A stretch of DNA of 64,000 nucleotides from Sipunculus nudus (Eukaryota; Annelida; Sipuncula; Golfingiida; Sipunculidae), in NCBI GenBank assembly GCA_026874595.1, contig CM049319.1, positions 51,844,917-51,908,916 of the forward strand. Direction: 5' to 3'. The stretch's first letter is position 1; each line of letters opens with the position of its first letter. Shown in pieces: positions 1-11,260 of this stretch. Below the pieces are notes generated by a model. It was given only the letters and a program-made list of their open reading frames with translations, was not told the origin of the DNA and did not search any database. The position numbers and the translations under genes were made by a program.

Positions 1-1039
1 ATAGAGTGAGAGGATGCACACATTGTAGGTCGGCTCACTTTGCACAGACTGAGCTGGCTTTTCAAAAGTCTATTCCGCACTTAAATCATTTTTCAATCAA
101 TTCCATAACAAGTGACCCATTGGTCATGGCCCTCAGCTCTTGGCACCCAGGTGAGATCAGGTAAGAAAATCCAAGCTGAGAGAACAGCTACAAACCAAGA
201 TTGACGTCTGAAGTCTGGATTGTTAAAATGCATCCTTTTTTCCCACTAACCACTAATTTTTTTGAAAAAAATACTACATATGACACAAATTAAATCAATC
301 ACAATTAAGTGGATTCCATGTCTGATCATGTTGAAGTTTTTTTCAAACCTTTTTTACAATTTTTCATGAGACAAAATTTCTTTAAATACTGATTTACTTA
401 AATATAAAGTTTTCAAAACTTGCTTTTTAAAGTTTTAGCTTTGTGAACTCTGCAAGTTTAGTACTATACCCTTCATTATCATTACATTTAGAAATATGAA
501 GGAGAGGCCTAGCCACTCCTGATCACATGAAATGCAAACCCTTGACAGGCCAACTTGGGAATCAATTTGGCTTTGTAAATTTCAACAGCCAAGAAAAGAC
601 TTTTTACAACTTCAGAGATGGCATGCAGAATGTCATTTATCAGAAAAGCTTGGGAGTCAGGGCTTTTGTACAGAGAAACAATTGTTTATATCATAGATTT
701 TCATAATTATTGCCAAATACTGGATGTTATCAGATACTGATAAACAGGAATTAATGAAATTAATCAATCATACCTTTACAACAACATTTTTTTATTGTTC
801 CATAAAAATGTAATCAAGGTATCATGCTAAATACACTGAAAATATTGCTTATTGGTATTTGAAAATAAATTTTCAGTACTTATCCCTGCTACATTTGCCT
901 CGCAACTTTCAGTATCAACTTTTCAAATGTTCATTGCTAAGATATCAGGTAAACAATCAAAATTTAAAAGAAAATACCTACCCAGTGACAATAACTGACG
1001 TCTTATCAAATCTTAGGCTATATAATGAGTTGTATATAC
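1..1039 (-). other. Intron following DRAM exon 3, no coding sequence recognised
   Basis: Minus-strand sequence after the exon 3 donor (GT at 1039-1038). I looked for the next DRAM exon (lumenal loop, TM4 and beyond) on this strand and did not find a matching open segment with splice sites, so the intron probably continues past the window edge. The stretch is AT-rich and includes one truncated repeat terminus, listed separately. Confidence 0.5.
109..180 (+). repeat. Truncated 5' terminus of the A/C/D repeat superfamily
   Basis: Begins CAAGTGACCCATTGGTCATG and continues into CCCTCAGCT, matching with a few substitutions the conserved start seen at 3620, 15201, 25393, 28561 and 33818. The palindrome is damaged (CATTGG for CATGGG), so this is an older copy. 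Similarity is lost after about 70 bases. Confidence 0.55.
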
Positions 1040-1194
1040 CTGGAAGTTTGCAACCATGGACAACCCGAGGCAGCTGATGATACCGATGACTAAATTGACC
1101 TTGGTCAAGGCGTTCAGGCGTCGACTGATGGGGAACGGAGATGTACCGAGGAGGGCATGAATGAGCTTGTAGCGAAAGTAAATGTTGAGCAAAG
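1040..1194 (-). CDS. DRAM2: DRAM1/DRAM2-like autophagy modulator, coding exon 3 (TM2-TM3)
   Basis: A 155-nt internal exon of a Frag1/DRAM/Sfk1 family protein, a multi-pass endolysosomal membrane protein that in vertebrates promotes autophagy. The minus strand shows a pyrimidine-rich acceptor (TTTTTTTCAG, AG at 1196-1195) and a donor after CAG (GT at 1039-1038). The frame starts with two bases that complete an Ala codon from the previous exon. It reads LLNIYFRYKLIHALL, a variable loop, then VNLVIGIISCLGLSMVANFQ. The IY.RYK..HAL and G.LSCLG.S.VANFQ patterns are hallmarks of vertebrate DRAM2, and DRAM1 shares RYK and VANFQ. The exon completes TM2 and supplies TM3. Its acceptor sits directly against a 101-bp tandem repeat. 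DRAM1 versus DRAM2 orthology is not settled by this half of the protein; invertebrate members may be co-orthologous to both. Confidence 0.9.
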
Positions 1195-1204
1195 CTGAAA
1201 AAAA

Positions 1205-1800
1205 CACATAAAAGTACCATCAGATTGTTCAACCAAATGTGGACATTAAGCTTAACATCAGAATTTTCAAACAAATATGGATACTAAGCTGAACAAAAAA
1301 AATGGACTTTAAGCTGAAAATCAGTGTGTTCAACCAAATATGGACATTGAGATTAACATCAGAATTTTCAAACAAATATGGATATTCAGCTAAACAAAAA
1401 TATGAAAATTAAGCTGAATATCACTGTGTTTAACAAAATATGGACATTCAGCTGAACATCAGAATTTTCAAACAAATATGGATGTTAAGCTCAACAAAAA
1501 AATATGGACATTAGCCAAAACAGACATCTTTGTCTTCAAACAAATATGGACAATAAATTGAACATAAGTTGTTGTAACAAGTATGGAAAATAAATTTAAC
1601 ATCAGATTGTTTATACAAGTATGGATAATTAACTGAACATTTCAATGTTTGAACAAGTAGAGACAGCTGAACATCAGCCTGTTTCAACATGCATGAAATA
1701 TAAACTTAACATCAGCATGTTCAAACAAGTATAGACAATTAACTGAACATCAACATGTTTAAATAAGTAATGACATTAGGCGTAAGACTAAACTGTTTAA
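1205..1800. repeat. Higher-order tandem repeat (about 101 bp) abutting the exon 3 acceptor
   Basis: Sub-units of about 38, 25 and 38 bp, all variants of CAAATATGGACATTAAGCTG, repeat as a block. The segment AACATCAGAATTTTCAAAC recurs at 1254, 1355 and 1455, a 100-101 bp period, and decayed units continue to about 1800. The array starts roughly 10 bases upstream of the exon 3 acceptor, so it covers the usual branch-point region of that intron. Confidence 0.8.
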
Positions 1801-2965
1801 ATAAATATTATCTTGGCTGAAAATCAGACAAACAGCCAACAAAAAACTTATGAAATTTTCATATATCTGTAATTTTTCTTTTAAACAATACTTTCCAAAA
1901 TACCTGTGCCTTCTCACCAATATATTTTTATCATTAAAATTAATAAACAAAAGACCCATGGGTCTTTGGAAAGTTTTAGTAAATGCGAAATATATTTATT
2001 TCTTTTGGTTTTTCCTATACATTAGCATTTGAAAAGCTACGAGGAAATAGCCCTGCTAAAATGAAACCCTGTAGATTATAGAATAATGAACATGAGCCAA
2101 AGTATAATATGAAACAATGATTTATTAACTAAAATAAATTGGTCTAAAAAATTCAAATGGCCATAAACAAAATTTATTTAGCATGTTAAAACAAGCCATT
2201 TAGGTATAAATCGCATCTGTATAATAAAAGAAACCATTTAATGATGCAATAGGGAAAAAAGGCCTACAGGCCTAATGCAAATCTGTGCAAAGTTTGGGAG
2301 TATGAATGGAGGTTTATTTTTTTTTTAAATTTACCATTGATCCTATTATGTCCTGCATATCTACCTTAGTCATTATGATTTCAGCCAAAAAGACATTTTG
2401 GACCTGCATGTTTCCGACTTGGACATTTAAAAACTAGGATGTATCAGTCAGGATATTTTGGATATGTTGGGACAGACTAACGGACAATTAGGCAGCACAG
2501 TTTCTGTGAAGAACACTTTAAAAATGTTTTTTAGCTTTTTTCTATTAAATCTGAGAAAATGCAGTTAGCCAAGAAATTAGCAAAATCCAATAGAATTTTT
2601 TAGATGACTGAATATTGGCAAAAAGTTTGGTAATGATAGCTCCTGCCATTTTTCGAGGTAGTATTGGTCAACATACAGACGACACACGATGCACGGACGC
2701 ATGACGGATGATGCCTCACCTTCACATAAGCTCACAAAATTGCTAAAAATGCAAACTAATTTTGAAAGATATGTCCACTATTTCTAATCTGGGCATTGAA
2801 ATTTAACATTGAAATTATAAGATATTTCTTGTTTTTAAAATTCCCATATATTGAAGGGGCTGGTGGGGGGAGGAGCCTCTGTGGTTACTGCTGGTTGTTG
2901 AAAAAAATGTGAAATTATAAGATTCATCTTGTTCTATGTACAGGTCTGTCAACAGAATGGAGTGT

Positions 2966-3002
<37 letters not shown>

Positions 3003-3619
3003 CTCACCTAGACAGAGGGAGCTGGTCAGGCATGAAGCCATTACATAACAGCCTGGGGAACTGAGAGTTAGCTCTAGTACAGTGCATACCACTGTGCAGG
3101 GCTGGCTTGAAGTAAACAATACTTGACATTGTGCTTGAAAACTTAAATAAAATCTACAGTTTTTTATTAACTCATTTCAAATTTTGCTTGAAATAAGCTC
3201 TCTAACTTTAAGATTATCATGTTATGTGAGTAATAATATTTCCTTATATTAACTTCAAGAAATTACACAATACTGACCTAATTTTATCTTATGTACTTAG
3301 GAAATATATAGAGGCATGGTTATATCAAATGATATTATGCAGTCTTGATGTGTAACAATAGGTTTTTTAATGGAAAATAAGGTTTTTCTTAATATCTTAC
3401 AAAGTTGTAGTGACTCAATTTTTTGAATGGTAAGAGATTTTTGGGATATCTAAGTGTATGCTGAATTTCAGATTTGTAGGTCCAACAGTTTCAAAACAAG
3501 CCCTGTTACTGGCAAACTTATCTGAGCTTAGATCACACATTTATCATATTTAAATACCAACATTTAGCTGAACTTTCTTACTGAACATCAATCAACTTGG
3601 AGTTGAAACCTGGTTGAAA
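1801..3619. other. Intronic sequence without a recognised gene; one GA microsatellite
   Basis: AT-rich sequence between the tandem repeat and the A-family copy. It holds a (GA)n run at about 2969-2998. Around 2640-2730 there is a decayed repeat end with CACGGACGCATGACGG followed by GCTCACAAAATTGCTAAAAA, reminiscent of the GACGG-rich 3' ends of family A but too diverged to assign. No convincing exon on either strand. Confidence 0.5.
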
Positions 3620-6171
3620 CAAGGGACCCATGGATCACGGCGCTCAGCTGAAGTTTGAAATTTTTGCAAATTCAAAATATGCAAAATATTCTATTGTAAG
3701 GTTTTTCATATATACAAGCATATGAGAAGCTAAGAGGAAAGGGACCCTCTTTGTATGATTGCAAAACTTATACTCTGACAAGGCTGTCATGAAGAAAAAC
3801 AGTAACAATTTTGAGATACTGTGATGCATATGAAAAATTTACAGATGGACAGGCAAGTGGACAGAATGGACTAACACCTTTATGTCACCTTCAAGGGTAT
3901 AATGTTTATATTTAAGCCTATTTTTTTAGCATATCCACTTTTTCCATTAACAGTTTTTATCATATTCATTTTTTTTATTTACAAATTTTACAAATTTGTA
4001 ATAAAAAAATCTGAAAATATATAAGTTAAAATATCAGAATTCTAAGTTGCAATCAATATATATCCAGAGTGTAGCTCATATCCGGTCATATTATGCATAC
4101 AAATATACTTTATTATTTTTAAATCGCAAATGTTTCAACTGAATTCAAAGGAAAATAATGCCACAACAAGGCATCATCAAGATTATTCCTTGAATCACTA
4201 TTAAAGTTTTGTACATTGGAGCTTTCAGTACATGCTTAATTTTATTCAGCAATATAAAAGATTCAGTAAATCTGATAAAATAAAACCATCTTTTCAAATA
4301 AGTATACACACTATTAGTTACGCTCTTTACACAGCACTTTAATTATAGGTCTACTTCCTATATGGTAAGCGCTGTTTGTTATGACCTCGTATCCTGCATT
4401 GCTACACCAGAGGGAGCACTGTATTTTTGTCCAATCAGATGAGACCTTGTGCTGGAAGACACGGCCAAACAAGAAATACACTGAGCCAATCATGTTCATT
4501 TCGTTTTGAGTGCATCTCATCGCCCCGGTAACCGTATGATCAGGCCACAGGCTCAGAGAGAATTGCCGCAGATGTGGTTTACTTAGGGCCTTGGGCACAT
4601 AGGATGCCCGACTGGTGAGCTGTAATTCAAAAGAAACGTAAGAACAAAGGCTGCGTGCACACCTCGCCAGCTAGTTTCAGTTCTGCAGACACCAGACACA
4701 AGGCTACACTAACACAGTCACACTGTCAGAATCGAATCGGTCGATGATGCGAGAATGCAGAGGGAGCAACTAAAATTCGAATGTAAACTTGTCTTCAAAC
4801 GGTGCTTGAAGCGCAGCTATGGGCGGAGCCAGGATGCCTGAAGTGTGTTTGTTTATTGGCATCTGGTTGGCTGCTTGTCACATCATACGCATGTTTTTTT
4901 TTTCAGCGGACAACAAACCGCCATCTGGTGTCTAAATATATCATAGTCGGTCAAAGTTGGCAGCGCGAAAATCAGTTTTTTCTTTAGAAGCGTAAGATTT
5001 CCGCTGCCTCGGGAGCGTAACTGTTAGTTGAATGAGGGAGAAACATCATCATTGTGCTAATTACTATCTCAGCTATAATTTTTTACTGGAATTAATAATA
5101 GTCAATTTCATACCTGGTGAAGTGTTTACTCTTCTGAAGTAAAGAATTACTTATCTGATGAACATTCACACTTTCATATAGCAATACACCACTTTGTGGA
5201 CACAATTAAATGTGCACTTTAATAATTGTAACCCTGGTGGTACAATACAAAATCTAAAATGTAGCTATCAGCCTAGAATAAGAATTAATCAAATATAGAA
5301 AATTATAAAATTCATCTATTTTAAGCACCAGCTGGGGGGGGGGGAGTGCAGGGCAGAGTGGAAGCCTGCTAGTAGTGGCCAAGCTGAGCCAATGCAAGCT
5401 GCCTGGAGAGGGTTACATAATACAAGTGAAGGCTGTACTACAAGGTGGGCCTGTCGTAAACAACACTTGACATGGTGTATTAAAAATTGAATAAAAGCTT
5501 CTCTTTTCAATCAATTCCTTTGAAATTTCAGATTAAAAAAATTAAAACCTTATGTATATATGCTGTGAAAATTAAATCAACAGTGCTTACAGGGGAAAAA
5601 TGTGCCGTAAGTTGTACAAATTTAAGGTATTGATTTTTTATTTATGCTAATAACTGCAAAATTCAGATCTAATTTTTTGGTAAATAATTGAATCTTGATT
5701 TAATAAAGTTCTATCCCTGAAAAAAAGTCTCCAGCTTCAGCAATTCTCATGTTTAAATATATTTCCTGATTTTTTAAAAATTGCATTATATTTGGACTCA
5801 TAACTTCAAAACAATACTCAATACTGACCTAATGTTTGGTATGTTAATAGAAAATATATGGAAGAATATGAATACTAAATATAATAAGAAACAGACCAGT
5901 GGTTTTGATATTAGGCAGCCTTGAAGTGTAACAATGGTTTTTTTATGGAAAACGGAGATTTTTCCATAATATTTTGAAGGAACGAAGTCATAGTGACCCA
6001 ATTTTCGGTATGGTATTAGATTTTGGGGACATTTAACTGTATGCAAAATTTTGGATTCCTAGGTCCAATGGTTTCAAAACGTGCCCTGTTAACGGACAAC
6101 TGGATGGATGAAGGACAAAGGACCTCGACTATAGCTCAGATGACTTTTAGTCAGCTGAGCTAAAAATCTAA
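3620..6171 (+). repeat. Family A repeat, copy A0 (older, with nested insertion)
   Basis: Starts CAAGGGACCCATGGATCACG..CTCAGCTGA and ends in the hairpin AGCTCAGATGACT-TTT-AGTCAGCTGAGCT followed by AAAAA. It is collinear with A1-A3, but lacks the roughly 450 bp block after their shared start (the first similar segment is CTATTGTAAGGTTTTTCAT) and the duplicated 3' module of about 0.6 kb. A 703-bp element interrupts it at 4318-5020. It lies in the DRAM intron, about 190 bp from exon 2. No coding potential was recognised. Confidence 0.8.
4318..5020. mobile_element. hAT-like non-autonomous element nested in A0
   Basis: Where A1 reads continuously through ACACTGTTGGTTGAATG, A0 carries about 703 extra bases. 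The insert begins TTACGCTC and ends GAGCGTAA, an 8-bp terminal inverted repeat. It is flanked by CTATTAG on the left and CTGTTAG on the right, which fits a 7-8 bp target duplication with one change. An 8-bp duplication and short TIR suggest the hAT superfamily. The 94-codon open frame on the minus strand inside it shows no transposase motif. Confidence 0.6.
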
Positions 6172-6362
6172 AGAAATATATTTGCATAAGTAGAAATGAA
6201 AACTATATAATAATTTTCGAGTAAAATAAATAAATTTAACTATTTGAACAGTCCCAGTTTTCAGTCTTCTTGTAAATATATCTCACTTCTCACTGGAAGT
6301 TTTTGTGCATATCATTGTATGTGACTTTAAAAGTGTGGCCATTGAAAAAACATCTAACTCAC

Positions 6363-6430
6363 CTAAAAATGCAGCAATGTTGAGAAATTGTGAGAAGACA
6401 TTTCTTTCCGGAACAACTACACCAGTATCA
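6363..6430 (-). CDS. DRAM2: DRAM1/DRAM2-like autophagy modulator, coding exon 2
   Basis: A 68-nt exon with acceptor CTTTCAG (AG at 6432-6431) and a consensus donor GTGAGT (GT at 6362-6361). After one base completing a Ser codon it reads DTGVVVPERNVFSQFLNIAA then FL, leaving one base for exon 3. The (S)DTG..PE..(I/L)F...LN.AA pattern is the most conserved family signature: vertebrate DRAM1 and DRAM2 both have PYISDTG followed by PE and a hydrophobic LN/IN segment. It encodes the end of the first lumenal loop and the start of TM2. Phases 2 in and 1 out match the flanking exons exactly, which with the similarity makes the assignment firm. The intron to exon 3 is about 5.2 kb and carries the A0 repeat. 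Confidence 0.9.
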
Positions 6431-6585
6431 CTGAAAGATAACATTCAAACTTTCAGTTATATATTAGGTACATATCAGAAATGATTAAATGAACATATCA
6501 TTGGTATACATTTAGTAAGTTGTATCTACTGTCCTGATCATGCTTAAATCTGTTTTTAACTACATGAACTATGCAAGAACAAATA

Positions 6586-7695
6586 CAGTCAAGCCCGCTT
6601 ATTGTCATGTTGGTGGTGCAGCCATAATTTATGATAATAACCGGGATGTGACATTATGCGGGCCTCAACATCGAGGTCCTTTTCACTCACATAAGAAGCG
6701 TTATGTCTCTAATGATATTAAATAAATCGTCAGTAAAATGGTAACAGAAACGTTTATGAATATTTTTATTGCATTATGGCAAATTACGTTTATGCGCACC
6801 TGAAAATATATTTCCTGTAAGTTTTGTGCCGCATGCTGCAATAACTGACAAAAATCCGACTTGCCAACAGAAAGAGATGTAGCGTCTAGGTCATGAGGTC
6901 AAATGTCTGGAAATATGCTGCAAAGTTATACATTATGCGTAGGCAAACTATTTTACTAGATAATTCTTTCCCCGACTATTGCACCTTATTTTCCGGATAT
7001 CTTATTAAAGACTCAAACTTCCATGATCGTCTTTATGATAGGACTGTTCGGGAAGCTGGCATTGTCATGCCATTGTCAACTTTCTGAAGTTTCGCCACCA
7101 TTGAGGTTTTGGACCGGGTATCTCCTCCTGTGCTCACAAAACCTCCAGCTTTTCGCGGACCCTTAAAGGAGATTTCCAATCATAAGCAACGTTTAAAGCT
7201 CGCTCATGCTTCATATCATCTCAGTGAAACCTCACTGAGGTGTAAACCGCGGCCTTTCAAAGGCCAGAAGTTCATTTTGGATAATATGTGATCGCAAACA
7301 TTGCACTTGTTAACGTACGAGTTATGCAATGAGCTGGATTACTGTGGTATCTTAAGACATTAATTTGCTATGTAACGGGGAGTGACCCACATGCATCACT
7401 GCACCTGCCTGCCGCACACTAGTTGGATATGAGATCGTTTGATACGCCTGACCGACTACAAGCTCTAGGCCTCGTTGATCGCCGTGTCGGCGTTAGATGT
7501 GATATTAACTGCGAACTGGTTTCACTGCCCAGGGTTCCAAGCATGACTATAAAAGGGATTATGACAATATTATTCCATGATATTAAACGGTCATATTTAC
7601 CATTGTTAATATAGGAAATGGTTTGGGTTTTCATATTGATGTGACAATAAACATGATTTTCTATTAACCAATATGACACAAAGTGGGCTCGACTG
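6586..7695. mobile_element. pogo/Tigger-like non-autonomous DNA transposon (about 1.1 kb)
   Basis: The left end is TA|CAGTCAAGCCCGCTTATTG and the right end, reversed, is TA|CAGTCGAGCCCACTTTGTG. These are inverted repeats of roughly 20-23 bp, flanked by TA on both sides, as in Tc1/mariner-pogo insertions; the CAGTCgAgcCCGCTTAT start resembles pogo/Tigger termini. Internal open frames (60-66 codons) show no DDE transposase motif, so it is non-autonomous. It lies in the DRAM intron between exons 1b and 2. Confidence 0.7.
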
Positions 7696-8424
7696 TAATA
7701 TGGTATTATTAATAATGTCATTTAACATTTCAGCATCCAGAAAAACTATCATGGCATGAAATTTATCACTATTAACTTGTAAGACATTATTTTTACATAA
7801 AAAGTGCAGTGAAATGTATAATTTTTTGTTATAACTTAACATTTGTGAGTTTGAGTTTCATTGCATGGATATTTGCAAGAATTTTTAAATTCAGGCGAGA
7901 TGCTTTTTTTGTCTTTTAGTACAGATTTAATGTTTAATATATATTCCAAAGATTACACAAGGGGAATTCCATTCTAAGCACAGCAATCTCCTAAAATAGT
8001 CACTATGTTTATATATCAAGGGGTTTCTTTGTTTTCTTTGGTTGTCAAATCATGAAAAAAAAAAGATTTTTAGAATTTTCATGACATTATTCCTGGTACA
8101 TAATCTGGCAAAACCAAAGCACACTTATCTGCATAAAGGAACCTTGCAGATAAATAATAGAAATAATTTCTGGTTCCAAACATTATCACCACCACATGCC
8201 TAGTACATTGGTGCTATAACAGGAAAGAAATACTGTGCAATGTATTGATATTGAAATAAATACACATCCATAATTTACATACTATAATTTTTATTTTAAT
8301 TAGATATAAATCAACAAAATGGGTCTTTATGGGTTTTTATTTCCATTTGAACCTGCAATGAATACAAGGTATTTACCTCTGTAACTACTTAATTGCCTTC
8401 AGTAGTTACAGGCAAAACCTGTGC
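7696..8424. other. Intronic sequence, nothing recognised
   Basis: AT-rich DRAM intron between the pogo-like element and the promoter-like island. No splice-bounded open frame or repeat terminus was identified. Confidence 0.4.
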
Positions 8425-8589
8425 TTAATACCTGTCACCAGACAATAGGTGACAATATGTACGGTGTTTTGTATCATAGTTTAACGAAGTCTGTTCTCTA
8501 TTGATATTGACGTGAAGCGTCATCCTAAAGCGTTGACAGGTCTTGATTGTATATATATATATTGTGTATTCTTGTATGGAATCCCATCG

Positions 8590-9360
8590 GCTATCAGCTG
8601 ATTTATCCGTGTCACGCATCGTGTGTAATTATTACATTTGGTATGTGGGTCGCCATGGTGACGCTAACAGTCAAACTAGGTCACATATATCCTTATATGG
8701 GACACTTGAGAAATAAGCCAATCAGAGAACCGGATCGCCGTATTGTGACGACGATTGTGACGTCAGAGTTCAGGGAGAGACGCTGGAAGCTGCCTTCAGT
8801 TGGGTCTTGAAGCTTGAGGTGGCAGCACGCACGAACGGGAGTAGGAACATTGAAACGCCAGGAACGGCATAGAAGCAAGCTTCTACATGAGGCAAGGACC
8901 CAGCTCATGAGAACTCAGCCGTGCTGCCGACGGAGCTTCGTATTGGTGATAAAGTGAGAGAGCGCGCTCGTCACCTGCCGGTCTAGTTCAGCTTGACCTA
9001 GATACATAACCGCCGTAAGCCGTGAAACCGTTGCTACACGAGCAAGGTCAAGGACTCTAAGCTCTACATAAACAAAGAGCGTTATTGCATGCATGTGAAC
9101 GTAAACCTACCCGGGTCGCTGACAAGCAAGATCAGTTGAAGATCGCTAAACTCAGAAAGACTAGATCTATATGGTGCTAACCATACGCTTGATTCTACAC
9201 AAAACAGTAACCAGAGATCTCTGAAGGAACTGGACTTTATTGGTTTTTATACAAACCATGGACTCAGTAAATATCCTGTAATTTTAATGTGAAGAACTGT
9301 CGTATTGACACATCAACGCACACACTCACATTGGTGTCTCTGTAAGTATTGTCTTGAATT
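8590..9360 (+). promoter_or_regulatory. Promoter-like island, possibly with a plus-strand first exon or an LTR
   Basis: This segment is visibly richer in GC than its surroundings. In order on the plus strand it holds a perfect CArG/SRE box CCTTATATGG (8691-8700), a CCAAT box GCCAAT (8717-8722), a second CRE-like TGACGACG, and a full cAMP-response palindrome TGACGTCA (8758-8765). About 590 bp downstream is a strong splice donor CTCT|GTAAGTAT (GT at 9351). This resembles promoter plus non-coding first exon of a transcript antisense to DRAM. Alternatively it is a solo LTR or LTR leader of a retroelement (TGGCGAGCG at about 9504 resembles a primer-binding start), but no clear TG..CA ends or second LTR were found. 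Confidence 0.4.
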
Positions 9361-9839
9361 ATATTTGTGAATTTAACCTGATGTCTCATAGTTTCTATTG
9401 ATCTAGGTGTATGATTGTCTGGTATTTTAATACACGTCCTTAAAAGAACCTGGAAATGTCACCTGTAATGGCCGGGATCTAATTTCTTGATTAATGAAAT
9501 CTAGTGGCGAGCGTTAACCCATCCTGTTGTTTTATAGGATATATCCGTTGTAAAGTTATCACGTTAAGTTAGGGGTGACTATTCCCATATAACACAACAT
9601 ACCCCTTGCATAAGGAATTCCTTCAAGTTTTATTCATTAAGAACAGGACAAACATGTCATTGTAGATCTGAGTATAACTTGCACCCTGACTTTTAGGTTC
9701 AGCCTGGGGAATAGCATTAGTTTTGTTTCAAGAAATGTCCATAGTGCATATAAGTCCCAACAAGACTTAAGAGCCGTCCGAAACCACCTGGTACATACAG
9801 AATTAAAGTATCAAGGCTCCCTGCAACTAATGCAACTGT

Positions 9840-10240
9840 GGCTGTGATCTTTGACCCCATGACTTCAAACTAAATAGGGTTCTTCATCCATAGGTGGGTG
9901 AGCCATATTTGCAAAATGAAAGGTTTTGGTCAAACTGTTTGCCTTTTTAATGGGTCCACAATTTTTTCAAGAAGTGGGCCCTGTGGCAGTGATCTTTGAC
10001 CCTGTGACCTGAAAATTGATAGGATTCTTTATCCATGGATGGGGGATCCATATGTGCAAGATGAAAGGTTTTGGTCAAACTGTTTGGCTTAAAATTGGTC
10101 CACAAGCTTTTTCAAGGAGTTAGTCCTGTGGCTGTGACCTTTGACCTTGTGACCTCAAAATCGATAGGGTTCACCCATAGAGCATATGTACAAGATGAAA
10201 GATTTTTTGCCCAAAAATTCTGGTTTTAATTTATCTTTTG
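9840..10240 (+). repeat. Tandem repeat (about 145 bp period) with nuclear-receptor-like sites
   Basis: Three diverged units, each with a core like GTGACCTTTGACC then TGTGACCTCAAAATC and a stretch like GATGAAAGGTTTTGGTCAAA. Cores lie near 9849, 9990 and 10133. It is the same module as in 27040-27560 and, inverted, 55280-56220. It ends about 50 bp from the donor of DRAM exon 1b. Confidence 0.7.
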
Positions 10241-10288
10241 ATTTCCTAGTAGAAGTCGTGGCTTCTGCAAGGAATTTTACAGTATTAC

Positions 10289-10435
10289 CTGATGTATGGA
10301 AATAAAGCAGACACATGGCCATTGAGGACTGCCAGAATGTATGTGGTTGATATGGAGAGCATCATCAGTATTGCAAGTAACACTGGCAGGTACCCCATAC
10401 CTCGACAACACATGATGAATGTATGCTGCTGCCAC
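10289..10435 (-). CDS. DRAM2: DRAM1/DRAM2-like autophagy modulator, exon 1b (N-terminus, TM1)
   Basis: From the ATG at 10413 it encodes MCCRGMGYLPVLLAILMM, a hydrophobic TM1, then AVLNGHVSALFPYIS split at the donor GTAATA (GT at 10288-10287). RGM.(F/Y).P.LL and AVL.GHV...PYIS closely match vertebrate DRAM1; PYIS followed by DTG from exon 2 is the family signature. A second in-frame ATG at 10398 is possible, but 10413 gives the RGM alignment. The minus strand also has a plausible acceptor TTGTAG (AG at 10437-10436). From it the frame is open through 10435 (one base, then WQQHTFI before MCC), so the coding region may extend to an upstream exon. The 10.3-10.43 kb exon edge is itself part of a 73-77 bp tandem repeat. 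Confidence 0.85.
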
Positions 10436-10680
10436 CTACAATGTCAAATTAAAAAGTCAAAAGACTTAACCAGTTAGTTCAGAAATTAACAATGAATGTA
10501 CACTGCTGCCACCTGCAATGTCAAATTAAAAAGTCAGAAGACTTAACCAGTTCAGAAATTAACAATGAATGTACACTGCTGCCACCTACAATGTCAAATT
10601 AAAAATTCACATTACTTAGCCGAATAGTTCAGAAATTAACGATGAATGTACACTGCTGCCACCTACTATGTAAAATAAAT
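10417..10680. repeat. Tandem copies (73-77 bp, four units) of the exon 1b acceptor edge
   Basis: The unit ATGAATGTACACTGCTGCCA, then CCTACAATGTCAAATTAAAA and a TTCAGAAATTAAC tail, occurs near 10417, 10493, 10566 and 10642. On the minus strand each unit carries TTGACATTGTAGGTGGCAGC, the acceptor-like edge of DRAM exon 1b, so the array is three extra copies of a 3' splice site plus the first exon bases. Upstream copies read into an in-frame TGA and lack the donor. Confidence 0.8.
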
Positions 10681-11207
10681 AAATGCAGTGATAAATTAAC
10701 CTATATCCACTGTGGTAAAATATTCATTTTGTATTAACAGAAAGTTTAAAGGAAATATACTACTGAAGTAATAACTGAATCAAGGACTTATTTAAGGTAA
10801 AGAATCGATGAACTGAATCAATTCAAAGGCCCCTGACAGTTAACAGACCTTATCATAACATTCAAAAACCAGGAAAAAGGCAATGGACGTACACATTAAA
10901 AGAATATTAATTAGTTGTTTAATAGTTTAATAGTCATGATTCCCAGTAGCTGATTGGTCAATGCAACTTACTAATAGCTGTTTATCCACTTAAATTTCTA
11001 GAACAATGACTAATTTTCCCATTAAATTAATGCTAATATAAAGTTAACAAGTGACCTAGGGGTCAGGATGCTCAGCTGTCTAGGACAACGTTCACAAAAG
11101 AAATTTTTTCATCTGAATGCAAAATGTTATATGTGGTATCCCAATTCAACTGAAGCATAGCTTTAAGGATATGGGTAACAGAGACCTAAGTTCAGGTTTC
11201 AAAGAAG

Positions 11208-11260
<53 letters not shown>

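Noticed and set aside
4314-4598. 94-codon minus-strand frame as a gene
   Set aside because: It lies entirely inside the hAT-like insertion, with no recognised protein features.
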